A stretch of 43,729 bases of DNA, taken from assembly GCA_964399955.1 (NCBI GenBank), contig CAYNST010000018.1, forward strand, positions 1 to 43,729, given 5' to 3'. The stretch is from CAYNST01 sp964399955 (lineage in GTDB: Bacteria; Pseudomonadota; Gammaproteobacteria; Pseudomonadales; Cellvibrionaceae). Under the pieces are notes generated by a model. The model worked only from the letters and a program-made list of their open reading frames with translations, was not told the origin of the DNA and did not search any database. A program made the translations under genes and the position numbers. Below are positions 34,124-42,784 of the stretch, piece by piece; the stretch's first letter is position 1, and each line of letters opens with the position of its first letter.

Positions 34124-34978
34124 TCAGGCAGAGATCATGTCCTTGATTTTTTTCATGGCGTTTTTCTCCAACTGGCGAATTCTCTCGGCCGATACACCGT
34201 ATTCCGCCGCCAGATCGTGAAGAGTGGCCTTGTCGTCATTCAGCCAGCGCTTTTGCAGAATATCGCGGCTGCGGGCATCAAGGTTTTCCAGTGCCTGCTC
34301 CAGGTTGGTTACGCTGTTGCTTTCCCAGTCGGAGTCTTCCAGCAGTACGGCCGGATCAAAACGCTTGTCTTCCAGATAGTTGGCAGGCGCCAGGTAGGCC
34401 GTATCGTCGTCATCGTCAGCGCCGGCGTCAAAGCCCGAGTCAAAGGCCGATAGCCGCCCCTCCATATCCTGCACGTGTTTGACGTCTACATTGAGGTCCT
34501 CGGCAACCGCCTGCGCCTCGGCAAAACTGAGCCATCCCAAGCGCTTTTTCTGCCCGCGCAGGTTGAAAAACAGCTTACGCTGCGCCTTGGTGGTGGCGAT
34601 CTTGACGATGCGCCAGTTGCGCAGGATGAACTCGTGGATTTCGGCCTTGATCCAGTGCACCGCAAAGGATATCAGGCGTACGCCTTTTTCCGGGTTGAAC
34701 CGCTTGACGGCTTTCATCAAGCCGACATTGCCTTCCTGGATAAGGTCGGACTGCGACAGGCCGTAGCCGGAATACGACTTGGCCACATGGACGACAAAAC
34801 GCAGGTGGGCCATGACGAGCCGCCGCGCCGCGTCCAGATTGTTGCGGTAATACAGGTCTTCGGCCAGTTCTTTTTCTTCATCTGCGGACAGAATAGGAAA
34901 GCCGTTTACCGTCTGTATGTAAGCCGCTAGATTTTGTCCCGGTGCAAGTATGTCAACCGGTTGTAAATAGGTACCCAT
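34124..34978 (-). CDS. rpoH: RNA polymerase heat-shock sigma factor sigma-32
   Basis: RpoH directs transcription of heat-shock genes. The 284 residues carry regions 2-4 and the RpoH box QRKLFFNLR (133-141), which is specific to this sigma. Region 2.4 reads VRLISFAVHWIKAEIHEFIL and region 4.2 ends YGVSAERIRQLEKNAMKKIK. A short acidic run (DDDDD, about 193-197) sits between regions 3 and 4. The ribosome site AGGAGGAG is strong. It follows ftsX, as in E. coli and Pseudomonas, and has its own terminator. Confidence 0.98.
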   Translation of the reverse strand: MGTYLQPVDILAPGQNLAAYIQTVNGFPILSADEEKELAEDLYYRNNLDAARRLVMAHLRFVVHVAKSYSGYGLSQSDLIQEGNVGLMKAVKRFNPEKGVRLISFAVHWIKAEIHEFILRNWRIVKIATTKAQRKLFFNLRGQKKRLGWLSFAEAQAVAEDLNVDVKHVQDMEGRLSAFDSGFDAGADDDDDTAYLAPANYLEDKRFDPAVLLEDSDWESNSVTNLEQALENLDARSRDILQKRWLNDDKATLHDLAAEYGVSAERIRQLEKNAMKKIKDMISA

Positions 34979-35077
34979 TAGTCTCTCCTCCTAATCGGCA
35001 AGCGCCCGAAGTGTAGCACCTCGATTCAACCAAGACCATTGCCTCCGTGCTGGGGCAGAGTCCTTTTTTTCACCGAC

Positions 35078-35104
35078 TAGGACACATTTTTTGAATTGAA
35101 GTTC
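35078..35104 (-). promoter_or_regulatory. Candidate sigma-E promoter of rpoH
   Basis: On the minus strand GAACTT (35099-35104) is followed after exactly 16 nt by TCCTA (35078-35082). The sigma-E consensus is about GAACTT, 16-17 nt, TCTRA, so the -35 is perfect and the -10 is close. It would start transcription about 90 nt before the rpoH ATG, inside the 150-bp ftsX-rpoH space. E. coli rpoH has a sigma-E promoter in the same place. Confidence 0.45.
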
Positions 35105-35128
35105 TTATTGCAGGGGGAGTTTTGGCCA

Positions 35129-36109
35129 TTATTCCGGGTTGATCTCGCCCAGGTGGTGGCCAACGGCCAATCCAGCGCCCAGCCAGCCGAGCACAACGCT
35201 GGTCAGGATAACGGACAGCGCTTGTGCAAAGCCCAGGCCCCGCAACTGAAAACTGCTTTGATAGGAACCCGCCAGCGCTTCCACCGGCCCGCTGATCACG
35301 TACAGGCCTACACTCATCATCAGACACGCCAACACCCCGCCCAGCAAGCCGTACCAGGCACCGGTATAAAGAAACGGTCGCCGTACATAACGGTCGGTGG
35401 CCCCCACCAGCTTGGTGACGATGATCTCGTCGCGGCGGCTCTCGATGGCCAGGCGAATGGTGTTGCCAATGGCCAGTAGTACGCCAAGCCCCAGTAAAAC
35501 GGCCAGGGTCAAAACCACTTTTCTCGCCAGTTCGAGAAGATGCTGCAGCCGCTCCACCCACTCCAGATCGGCGTCCACCTCGGCAACCAGGGGCTCTGCT
35601 GCAATACGCCCAACCAGATCCGTCATCTGCTCAGTGGTAGCCGCGTCTGCCACAGGCGTCACTATGGCCGTAGGCGGCAGCGGATTGTCATCCAGCAGGT
35701 GCAGCACCTCGCCAAAACCGGACTGAGCCTGAAACTGAGCCAGAGCTTCATCGGCGGACAGATAAGTGACCCGCTCCACCCCCGGCATCTGCCGCATGCG
35801 CTCCAGTAAAGATTCAATGGCCGCCGCCTTGGCGCGGCCATCAATGAATACCGTGATGCTGGGACGGGCGTCCCAGCGCTCTCCCAGGTCCTGAACGTTG
35901 TTCAATGCCAGCAGCAGCAGCGCAGGCAGCGCCAGCGCAATGGCCACAACAGCCGAGGTCATCAAGGACTGCACGGGGGTGCTGAGCAAACGCTGCAGGC
36001 TGCTGATTGCGGACTGCCGGTGGTGGTCCCACCAACTGGCCAGCACGCCGCTCACACCGGTTCGGGTAAGGCTGGCACCGCGGCTTGATGTCTTTATTGG
36101 TTCGCGCAT
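35129..36109 (-). CDS. ftsX: Cell-division ABC transporter membrane subunit FtsX
   Basis: This inner-membrane partner of FtsE signals to cell-wall amidases at the septum. The 326 residues show a cytoplasmic N-terminus, a first helix (about 48-70), a large periplasmic domain (about 75-195, ITVFIDGRAKAAAIESLLERM), and three C-terminal helices. The cytoplasmic loop LAIESRRDEIIVTKLVGATDRYVRRPFLYTGAWYG is the conserved FtsX signature. Its start overlaps the ftsE stop by one base. Confidence 0.96.
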   Translation of the reverse strand: MREPIKTSSRGASLTRTGVSGVLASWWDHHRQSAISSLQRLLSTPVQSLMTSAVVAIALALPALLLLALNNVQDLGERWDARPSITVFIDGRAKAAAIESLLERMRQMPGVERVTYLSADEALAQFQAQSGFGEVLHLLDDNPLPPTAIVTPVADAATTEQMTDLVGRIAAEPLVAEVDADLEWVERLQHLLELARKVVLTLAVLLGLGVLLAIGNTIRLAIESRRDEIIVTKLVGATDRYVRRPFLYTGAWYGLLGGVLACLMMSVGLYVISGPVEALAGSYQSSFQLRGLGFAQALSVILTSVVLGWLGAGLAVGHHLGEINPE

Positions 36110-36777
36110 CAGCCCAATACTCCATCGTGCACCAGCTTCCCTCCGTCCAGCGTCAGCACCCGCTGCCGCAGGGCGCGAATCAGCAACGCGTCGTGGCTGG
36201 CAATCAGCACGGTAACGCCTACGTTGTTGAACTGCCGGAACAATCGCATGATCTCGGCGGACAGTGTCGGGTCCAGGTTGCCGGTAGGCTCGTCAGCCAG
36301 TAGCACCGGCGGTTTGTTGACAACCGCGCGCGCTATGCCTACCCGCTGTTGTTCGCCGCCGGAGAGCGTCTGGGGGTTGGCCCTCTCCTTGTCCAGCAGG
36401 CCCACCTTGTCCAGCGCGGCCCGCACTCGGCGGCCAATCTCCCGTGGATGATAACCGGCAATTTGCAATGGCAAGGCAATGTTGTCAAAAACGTTGCGAT
36501 CAAATAACAGGTGGTGGTTTTGAAAAACCACCCCTATCTGGCGCCGATGAAAGGGAATTTGCTTGGCGCGCATGTGCTTGAGGCTCTGCCCGGCCACCAG
36601 CACCTGACCACCCGAAGCGCGCTCGATGAGCATGGTTAGCTTCAACAGGGTGCTTTTACCCGCACCGGAGTGGCCGGTAAGAAATACCATTTCGCCCTGG
36701 TCAATGGTGAAGGACACGCCGGCCAGCGCCTCATAACCATTGGCGTAACGCTTGCTGACCCGCTGAAACTCAATCAT
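36109..36777 (-). CDS. ftsE: Cell-division ABC transporter ATPase FtsE
   Basis: The 222 residues form a single ABC ATPase domain: Walker A GHSGAGKS (about 35-42), Q-loop VVFQNHHLLFDRNVFDNIALPL, ABC signature LSGGEQQR (about 139-146), Walker B VLLADEPTGNLD and the switch His in IASHD. The sequence is typical of FtsE. With FtsX it powers septal peptidoglycan hydrolysis control. The upstream gene ftsY is 176 bp away. Confidence 0.97.
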   Translation of the reverse strand: MIEFQRVSKRYANGYEALAGVSFTIDQGEMVFLTGHSGAGKSTLLKLTMLIERASGGQVLVAGQSLKHMRAKQIPFHRRQIGVVFQNHHLLFDRNVFDNIALPLQIAGYHPREIGRRVRAALDKVGLLDKERANPQTLSGGEQQRVGIARAVVNKPPVLLADEPTGNLDPTLSAEIMRLFRQFNNVGVTVLIASHDALLIRALRQRVLTLDGGKLVHDGVLG

Positions 36778-36953
36778 TCACACTGCCCTGAAGCCCTGGC
36801 CGCATAGAATTATGCCGGGCGTGCTGGCATGGCATGCGCGCGGCGAGTGGCAGGTCGGCCGTTAGCCACTCTGGTGTGACTATAGCAATGAATTGCATGG
36901 CGGTGCGGGTTCAGGCGACGCCTCCAATGCAATGGTGTGCACCGGGCAACCCC

Positions 36954-38420
36954 TTAACGGGGTTCGGATTTATCGAACAGCGCATCGACAAACGCCTGGG
37001 CCGCAAAGGGCTGCAGATCGTCAATTGCCTCGCCCACACCAATGAAGCGCACCGGCAGTTTGTGCTTCTGGGACAGGGCAAAAATGATACCGCCCTTGGC
37101 CGTACCGTCGAGCTTGGTCAACACCAAACCGGTCACTCCGGCGATCTCACGGAAGGTGTCTGCCTGACTGACGGCATTCTGGCCCGTGCCGGCGTCCAGC
37201 ACCAACAGCACTTCATGGGGCGCGGTGTCATCCAGTTTGCCCATTACCCGTCGCACCTTGGCAAGCTCCTCCATCAGGTTGCGCTTGTTCTGCAGGCGAC
37301 CGGCGGTATCGGCGATGACAACCTCTATGTTGCGGGCGCGAGCGGCGGAAATAGCGTCAAAGATAACAGAAGCACTGTCCGAGCCGGTCGGCTGCGCGAT
37401 CACCGGCACCTTGTTGCGATCACCCCAAACCTGCAACTGCTCGACCGCCGCTGCGCGGAAAGTGTCGCCGGCCGCCAGCATGACGGACTTGCCCTGGCTC
37501 TGCAGTTGTTTGGTGAGCTTGCCGATGGTGGTGGTTTTGCCCACACCGTTGACGCCCACCACCAGAATGACGTACGGCTGGCGGCTGGCATCAATGGTCA
37601 GAGGTTTTTCGACCGGTAGCAGCATGTCGCGCAGCTGCTCCTGCAAGGCTTGATAAAGTGCGCCGGAGTCGGCCAGTTGCTTGCGGGCGACCTTGGCGGT
37701 GAGTTCATCGATGATTTCGGTGGTGGCGTCGATACCCACATCGGCAACCAGCAGCTGGGTTTCTATTTCCTCCATCAATTCATCGTCAATTTCCTTTTTG
37801 CCAAGCAGCAAATTGCCAAGCCCCTCGGAGAACTGACTGCTGGTACGGGCCAACCCCTGTTTGATGCGCGCAAAAAAACCCACCTTCTGCGCGGGAACCT
37901 CCTCCACCGATTCATCGGCCACTTTCGGCAATGGCGCGGGGGGCACCGGCTCTTCCACAATCTCTATCCGAGGTCGCGGGGCGGTGGCCTCGACCGGCGG
38001 TGTTTTGACAGGTTTGGGCGCTTCAGGCTGCGGCGCCTGCTCGGCCGGCGCGCCTTTGCCGGTCATGAAGCGGGCAAAAAACCCCGCCTTCATGGCAGTG
38101 ATATCTTCAACCGAGGCCAGGGGCTCGCCCGTGGGCGTGACGCCGTCTGGGTCGGACTCCGGCGCAGGCTCAGGCGCTGCTTCTGCAGTTTCCAGTTCTA
38201 TGCGCGGGCGCGGGGCCGTGGCGGCCAGCGGCGGATCGCTCGCCGGAGGCGCTTCAGGCTCTTCTGGCGCAGTCTCGTCCAACTCCGGCTCGGTAGGCCA
38301 AAGCGCTTCCGCAGTCGCAAGCCAGGGCTCAATGGCGGCGGGCTCCGGCACTGACTCGGGTACAGACTCGGACTCGGGTTTTGGCTCCGGCTTGTTCTTG
38401 TTGCGAAAAAAAGAAAACAT
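36954..38420 (-). CDS. ftsY: Signal-recognition-particle receptor FtsY
   Basis: This GTPase receptor brings SRP-bound ribosomes to the inner membrane. The 488 residues split into an acidic, Pro/Glu-rich A region (about 1-180) and the NG domain (about 185-488) with GVNGVGKTT (289-297), DTFRAAAVEQL, IADTAGRLQNKRNLMEEL and LTKLDGTAKGG. The membrane-targeting helix GFFARIKQGLARTSSQFSEG (181-200) precedes N. The A region holds an internal duplication: ATAPRPRIE at 67-75 and 145-153, SVE(D/E) at 103 and 171, and GFFAR at 113 and 181. It is divergent from rsmD. Confidence 0.97.
   Translation of the reverse strand: MFSFFRNKNKPEPKPESESVPESVPEPAAIEPWLATAEALWPTEPELDETAPEEPEAPPASDPPLAATAPRPRIELETAEAAPEPAPESDPDGVTPTGEPLASVEDITAMKAGFFARFMTGKGAPAEQAPQPEAPKPVKTPPVEATAPRPRIEIVEEPVPPAPLPKVADESVEEVPAQKVGFFARIKQGLARTSSQFSEGLGNLLLGKKEIDDELMEEIETQLLVADVGIDATTEIIDELTAKVARKQLADSGALYQALQEQLRDMLLPVEKPLTIDASRQPYVILVVGVNGVGKTTTIGKLTKQLQSQGKSVMLAAGDTFRAAAVEQLQVWGDRNKVPVIAQPTGSDSASVIFDAISAARARNIEVVIADTAGRLQNKRNLMEELAKVRRVMGKLDDTAPHEVLLVLDAGTGQNAVSQADTFREIAGVTGLVLTKLDGTAKGGIIFALSQKHKLPVRFIGVGEAIDDLQPFAAQAFVDALFDKSEPR
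37854..38222 (-). repeat. Internal duplication in the FtsY A region
   Basis: Two related coding blocks (about 38058-38222 and 37854-37988) each read ATAPRPRIE, an acidic Pro-rich spacer, SVED/SVEE, and a GFFAR amphipathic start. The second block runs into the true membrane-targeting helix; the first reads GFFARFMTGKG and then returns to Pro-rich sequence. Confidence 0.7.
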
Positions 38421-38736
38421 AGTCTGGTCAAATCCGGAAAAAGGTCAACTTGAGCGATCGCGCTGCAAAGGTCGCAGCTCAAGGTCGATACGCTAGGTTC
38501 AGGTGAATGTCTGTTTGCTTGGGGTGCCTGTGATCAGCTGGCGCTGCTCAGGCGCGCGCGCGACCGTGTTAGCGCAGCGCAGCCACTCCATGCCGTGTAT
38601 CATATGGCCGGTCGCCCCAGGTCATCCATGGGAAAACTGTTGCCTGCGCGCATACAGGCAGGCGCAGCAAGCCTGGGGTCCAATGCTAACATTTGTCGCT
38701 CCAAATTGAGAGAAGCCATTCCCCTTGCCAAATAGA
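38421..38736. other. Divergent intergenic region between ftsY and rsmD
   Basis: This region of 316 bp should contain both promoters. A GCGATCGC palindrome lies near 38453-38460 on the ftsY side, and a TATCAT that could be a -10 box for rsmD lies near 38598. A 68-codon plus frame (38503-38709) has no family pattern and is rejected as a gene. Confidence 0.4.
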
Positions 38737-39330
38737 ATGTCCCCCAAATCCCCCGCAGCTGCCGGCAAGCTGCGCATCATCGGCGGCCAATGGCGCGGGC
38801 GCACCCTGCCCTTCCCAGATGTTGACGGCCTTCGCCCCACCGGCAATCGAATACGCGAAACACTGTTCAACTGGCTTCAGGCAGAGGTTACCGGCAGCCA
38901 CTGCCTGGACCTGTTTGCCGGCTCCGGCGCCTTGGGTCTGGAGGCTCTCTCCCGCGGAGCCGCACGCTGCGTATTTGTAGAACGTCAACGCCCGGCGGTT
39001 CAGCAATTGCGGGCCAATGTGCAAACCCTGGGTGCCAAACAGGCGGAGGTCATCGAAGCCTGCGCACTGGGTTTTCTGCAAGCCTCTGCCGCCGAGCGCT
39101 GCGACCTGGTGTTTCTGGACCCTCCGTTTAAATCCGACCACTGGACTGTCGCGGTGCAGCGCCTGGAAAACTATGGCTGGCTCAACCCCGGAGCGTCTAT
39201 CTACATAGAAACACCGGCCAATTACCCGCTCATTCTGCCGGCCAACTGGCGGCTGCATCGGCAAAAGCGGGCGGGTGAGGTGTGCTATAGCCTGTACCGT
39301 TATGAGACAACCTCCGGTGCGCCGGAATAA
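38737..39330 (+). CDS. rsmD: 16S rRNA (guanine(966)-N2)-methyltransferase
   Basis: RsmD methylates G966 of 16S rRNA in the 30S subunit. The 197 residues include the N-terminal GKLRIIGGQWRGRTLPFPD, LRPTGNRIRETLFNWL, the SAM motif LDLFAGSGALGLEALSRG and the catalytic DLVFLDPPF (NPPY-type motif). ATG at 38737 is used rather than TTG at 38725, since the Lys/Pro-rich lead is usual for the family. coaD follows after 15 nt, a common pairing. Confidence 0.95.
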   Translation: MSPKSPAAAGKLRIIGGQWRGRTLPFPDVDGLRPTGNRIRETLFNWLQAEVTGSHCLDLFAGSGALGLEALSRGAARCVFVERQRPAVQQLRANVQTLGAKQAEVIEACALGFLQASAAERCDLVFLDPPFKSDHWTVAVQRLENYGWLNPGASIYIETPANYPLILPANWRLHRQKRAGEVCYSLYRYETTSGAPE

Positions 39331-39345
39331 CCTAGTGAGTAAAAA

Positions 39346-39846
39346 ATGACCGGCCCCAAATTGAAGAAAGTGGTATACCCCGGCACTTTTGACCCCATCA
39401 CCAACGGCCACATAGACCTGGTTCACCGGGCGGCGCACTTGTTTGACAGCGTGGTGCTGGCGGTGGCCGCCAGCCCGCGCAAAAAGCCCCTGTTCACGCT
39501 GGACGAACGGGTTGAGCTGTGTCGGCAGATGGTCTCTTCCCTGGGCAATGTCGAAGTTTGCGGGTTTGACTGCCTGCTGGCGGACCTGGTCAAAGAAAAA
39601 GGCGCTTATGGCGTGGTGCGCGGCCTGCGCGCGGTGTCTGACTTTGAATATGAATTTCAGCTGGCCAATATGAACCGCGCTCTGGCTCCGGAAATGGAGA
39701 GCCTGTTTTTGACGCCGGCGGAGCACCTGTCTTTTATATCTTCCTCGCTGGTGAAAGAGATTGCCTCTCTCGGCGGCAAGGTGGGCAAGTTTGTGCCTGC
39801 GGTGGTGGAGCAGGCGCTGAAACAAAAGTTTGCTGACGGCCACTGA
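39346..39846 (+). CDS. coaD: Phosphopantetheine adenylyltransferase
   Basis: This enzyme transfers AMP to 4'-phosphopantetheine in coenzyme A synthesis. The 166 residues match CoaD end to end: YPGTFDPITNGHIDLVHRA with the T/HXGH nucleotide motif, VRGLRAVSDFEYEFQLANMN, ETLFLTP-type MESLFLTPAEHLSFISSSLVKEIA and the GKVGKFVPA end. It is co-oriented and probably co-transcribed with rsmD. Confidence 0.97.
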   Translation: MTGPKLKKVVYPGTFDPITNGHIDLVHRAAHLFDSVVLAVAASPRKKPLFTLDERVELCRQMVSSLGNVEVCGFDCLLADLVKEKGAYGVVRGLRAVSDFEYEFQLANMNRALAPEMESLFLTPAEHLSFISSSLVKEIASLGGKVGKFVPAVVEQALKQKFADGH

Positions 39847-39859
39847 GCCGTGGTGAGAA

Positions 39860-39876
39860 CGCCCTGCGGGCGGTTT
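39860..39876 (+). terminator. Possible weak terminator between coaD and ridA
   Basis: CGCCC and GGGCG pair around a 3-nt loop just after coaD, followed by GTTT only. The stem is short and the T tract poor, so it is a weak candidate, though it stands in the right place between convergent genes. Confidence 0.3.
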
Positions 39877-40258
39877 AGATCACCATTACCCCGTCCGCCT
39901 CGATCAGTGCGCCTTTGGGCAGCTCTTTGACGCCGATGGCCGCCCGCGCGGGATAGGGCTGGTCAAAATAGCGGCTCATCACCTCGTTGACCGTCGGGAA
40001 ATGGCTGAGGTCGGTGAGATAAATATTGAGCTTGACGATGTCTTTAAGATCGCCGTTGGCGGCCCGACAAACGGCGCGAAGATTCTGGAATACCTGCTCT
40101 GCCTGCGCGGCAAAGTCATCGGAAACCAGGCTCATGGTATCTGGCAGCAAGGGTATCTGCCCGGATAAATAGACCGTTTCGTTGACCTTGATGGCCTGGG
40201 AATAGGTGCCAATGGCCGCCGGCGCGGACTCGCTGGAAATTACCGCTTTGTTTGTCAT
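39875..40258 (-). CDS. ridA: RidA family reactive-intermediate deaminase
   Basis: RidA hydrolyses reactive enamine/imine intermediates such as 2-aminoacrylate. The 127 residues show the whole family pattern: PAAIGTYSQAIKVNETVYLSGQIPL, QVFQNLRAVCRAANGDLKDIVKLNIYLTD and the C-terminal YPARAAIGVKELPKGALIEADGV, which includes the conserved Arg of the active site. It lies 22 nt after spoT, as in Pseudomonas. Confidence 0.95.
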   Translation of the reverse strand: MTNKAVISSESAPAAIGTYSQAIKVNETVYLSGQIPLLPDTMSLVSDDFAAQAEQVFQNLRAVCRAANGDLKDIVKLNIYLTDLSHFPTVNEVMSRYFDQPYPARAAIGVKELPKGALIEADGVMVI

Positions 40259-40280
40259 ATCGTTGTGCTCTTGATGCTGT

Positions 40281-42395
40281 TCAGTAATTTTTGGCTCTCG
40301 AGGCCCGGGTCACCGAGCGCATGGTTCGCACCCGGCGCATGACATCCGCCAGGTGCACTCGGCTGCGCACGGCAATGGTCAGAGTGATGACGCTGTGCTG
40401 AGCGTCGCGCTCTTTGACATGAATCCCTTCGATACTGGTTTTGGTCTCGGCAATGCGAGTCGCCAAGGACGCAATAATGCCTCGTTCGGATTCTACCTCC
40501 ACCCGCAACTCGGTGAGAAATTCGCCGCCGACCGTTGCTGACCAGTCCACCTCGGTGATGTTCTCCCGCTTGCTGCGCAGGTCCGCCACATTGTTGCAGG
40601 TTTCCCTGTGCACCACCAAGCCTTTGCCGGTACTCAGATGACCAACAATGGGGTCACCCGGGATGGGGCGACAACAGCGGGCAAAATTGATCAGCAGCCC
40701 GTCGGACGAGTCAATGGAAATGGGAGCCACTTCGTGCTCGTGGTGCTCATCTTCCGGCCGCAGCGCCTTGGCCACGGCTATGGCCACCCGCTTGCCCATG
40801 CCGATGCTTTCGTACAGCTCGTCCAGCGACTGCACCTTGTTCAGATCCAGCAGTTTTAGCAGGGTCTCATTGCTCACCCGCTCCAGAGATATATCCATAT
40901 TGGCCAAAGCCCGGCCAAGCATGCGCTTGCCCAGCTCCACAGACTCCATATGGTGCTGGTGTTTCAGATAGTGCCGAATGGCGGAGCGCGCCTTGGCGGT
41001 AACCACAAAGTTGAGCCAGTTGGGGTTGGGCTGAGAGGTATCGGAGCTGATGATTTTGACTTTCTGTCCGCTCTGCAGGGCCTGCGACAGCGGCGCAGGG
41101 CGGTCGTTGATGCGACAGGCTACGCAGCTGTTGCCCACCGCAGTATGCACAGCGTAGGCGAAGTCGACGGCGGTGGCGCCAGTGGGCAACTCGATGATTT
41201 CGCCTTTTGGAGTGAAGACGTAAACTTCATCGCGAAACAAGTCCATTTTGACGTTTTCGATGAACTCCAGCGAGTTGCCGGTGTGCTGCTGTATCTCCAG
41301 GATGCGTTGGATCCAACGGTCGATGCGGGCTTTGGAGGCGTCGCTGGGGTTGTCGTCCGGGGTGACGGCCTTGTACAGCCAGTGTGCGGCGATGCCGCGG
41401 CCCGCCAACTCATCCATTTCTTTGGTGCGTATCTGCACTTCAATAGGCACCCCGTGCATGCCCACCACCACCGTGTGCAATGACTGGTACCCGTTGATCT
41501 TGGGGATGGCGATATAGTCTTTGAACTCACCGGCGATGGGCTTATAAAGGTTGTGCACCGCACCCAGTGTGCGATAGCAGGTGTCTATGTCTTCCACAAT
41601 GATGCGAAAGGCGTAGACATCCATGATCTGGCTGAAGGATTTATTCTTGGAGCGCATCTTGTTGTAGATGCTGTACAGGTGTTTTTCCCGGCCGATCACC
41701 AAGGCGCTGATGTCTTCCCGCTCCAGGCGCGCCTCAATGGCCAGCTGGATGTCCTCTACCAGTGCCTTGCGGTTGCCGCGCACGTTCTTCAGCGAGGCCT
41801 GCAGGCGGGCCGCGCGCAGTGGGTACATGGCGGTGAACCCGCGGTCCTCAAATTCGATGCGCAGATCGTTCATGCCCAGCCTATGGGCAATGGGCGCGTA
41901 GATTTCTAACGTTTCTTTGGCTATGCGGCGTTTCTTTTCCGGGGCCAGCGCGCCCAGAGTGCGCATGTTGTGCAGCCGGTCCGCAAGCTTGACCACAATC
42001 ACGCGCATGTCCCGCGCCATGGCCAGCGCCATCTTCTGGAAATTTTTTGCCTGTTTTTCTGCCTGTGACTCGTATTCTATTTTTGCCAGCTTGCTGACGC
42101 CGTCCACCAGCTCGGCCACGGTCATGCCGAATTGATCGGAGATGGCATCTTTGCCAATGCCGGTGTCTTCGATGACGTCGTGCAGCATGGCCGCCATCAG
42201 GCTTTGATGGTCCATGTGCATGGAGGCAAGAATATTGGCGACCGCCAAGGGGTGGGTAACGTAGGGTTCGCCGCTGCGGCGGAATTGCCCGTCGTGGGCC
42301 TGCTCAGCGTAAAAATAAGCGCGTTTGACGCAGCGAATCTGGTCGGGTTCGAGGTAGGAGGACAGCCTATGACTTAAAGAATCAATGGTTAACAA
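40281..42395 (-). CDS. spoT: Bifunctional (p)ppGpp synthetase/hydrolase
   Basis: SpoT makes and degrades the alarmone (p)ppGpp. The 704 residues hold an HD hydrolase domain (His48, HD72-73 in MLHDVIEDTG, and VKLADRLHNMRTL), the synthetase domain (REKHLYSIYNKMRSK, INGYQSLHT, VEVQIRT-type VPIEVQIRTKEMDELA), a TGS domain (about 388-450, VFTPKGEIIELPTGATAVDFAY), and a zinc-finger/ACT end (INFARCCRPIPGDPIVG, then ACT about 625-704). The intact hydrolase motif distinguishes it from RelA. It is co-oriented with rpoZ and gmk. Confidence 0.97.
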   Translation of the reverse strand: MLTIDSLSHRLSSYLEPDQIRCVKRAYFYAEQAHDGQFRRSGEPYVTHPLAVANILASMHMDHQSLMAAMLHDVIEDTGIGKDAISDQFGMTVAELVDGVSKLAKIEYESQAEKQAKNFQKMALAMARDMRVIVVKLADRLHNMRTLGALAPEKKRRIAKETLEIYAPIAHRLGMNDLRIEFEDRGFTAMYPLRAARLQASLKNVRGNRKALVEDIQLAIEARLEREDISALVIGREKHLYSIYNKMRSKNKSFSQIMDVYAFRIIVEDIDTCYRTLGAVHNLYKPIAGEFKDYIAIPKINGYQSLHTVVVGMHGVPIEVQIRTKEMDELAGRGIAAHWLYKAVTPDDNPSDASKARIDRWIQRILEIQQHTGNSLEFIENVKMDLFRDEVYVFTPKGEIIELPTGATAVDFAYAVHTAVGNSCVACRINDRPAPLSQALQSGQKVKIISSDTSQPNPNWLNFVVTAKARSAIRHYLKHQHHMESVELGKRMLGRALANMDISLERVSNETLLKLLDLNKVQSLDELYESIGMGKRVAIAVAKALRPEDEHHEHEVAPISIDSSDGLLINFARCCRPIPGDPIVGHLSTGKGLVVHRETCNNVADLRSKRENITEVDWSATVGGEFLTELRVEVESERGIIASLATRIAETKTSIEGIHVKERDAQHSVITLTIAVRSRVHLADVMRRVRTMRSVTRASRAKNY

Positions 42396-42415
42396 GGATG
42401 CCCCCCGTAGATGAT

Positions 42416-42682
42416 TTACTCGCCGATGGCGTCGTGGTCTATCATAGGATTGGACCGCGCCGGCGGGCGGATTTCGTCAGGCTGCTCCAATATGGAGGCT
42501 ACGTCGATCATGCCTTTTTCTATTTCGCGCAATGCAATTACGGTCGGCTTGTCGTTCTCTGCGGGCACCATTGGGTCCTTGCCGCCGGTGGCAATCTGAC
42601 GGGCGCGCTTGCTGCCAACCAGAACCAGTTCAAAACGATTAGCTACGTGATCCAAACAATCTTCTACGGTAATACGTGCCAT
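42416..42682 (-). CDS. rpoZ: RNA polymerase omega subunit
   Basis: This 88-residue subunit promotes assembly of beta-prime and is needed for part of ppGpp binding. It has MARITVEDCLDHVANRFELVLVGSKRARQI and the KPTVIALREIEKGMID core, exactly the family pattern. It sits between gmk and spoT, linking the nucleotide and alarmone genes. Confidence 0.97.
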   Translation of the reverse strand: MARITVEDCLDHVANRFELVLVGSKRARQIATGGKDPMVPAENDKPTVIALREIEKGMIDVASILEQPDEIRPPARSNPMIDHDAIGE

Positions 42683-42784
42683 GGAATTTTTAATCTCTTG
42701 TTACGAGCGAGGTCAGGCAGCCGTGCCGCATCCGCAGCGCGGCTCTTTACAGCAGGGGGCGGATAGTGTACGCAGTTTGCGCAG

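Noticed and set aside
38686..39843. A 385-codon minus-strand frame
   Set aside because: It lies antisense across rsmD and coaD, both clear genes, and its product is His/Gln/Arg-rich with no motif.
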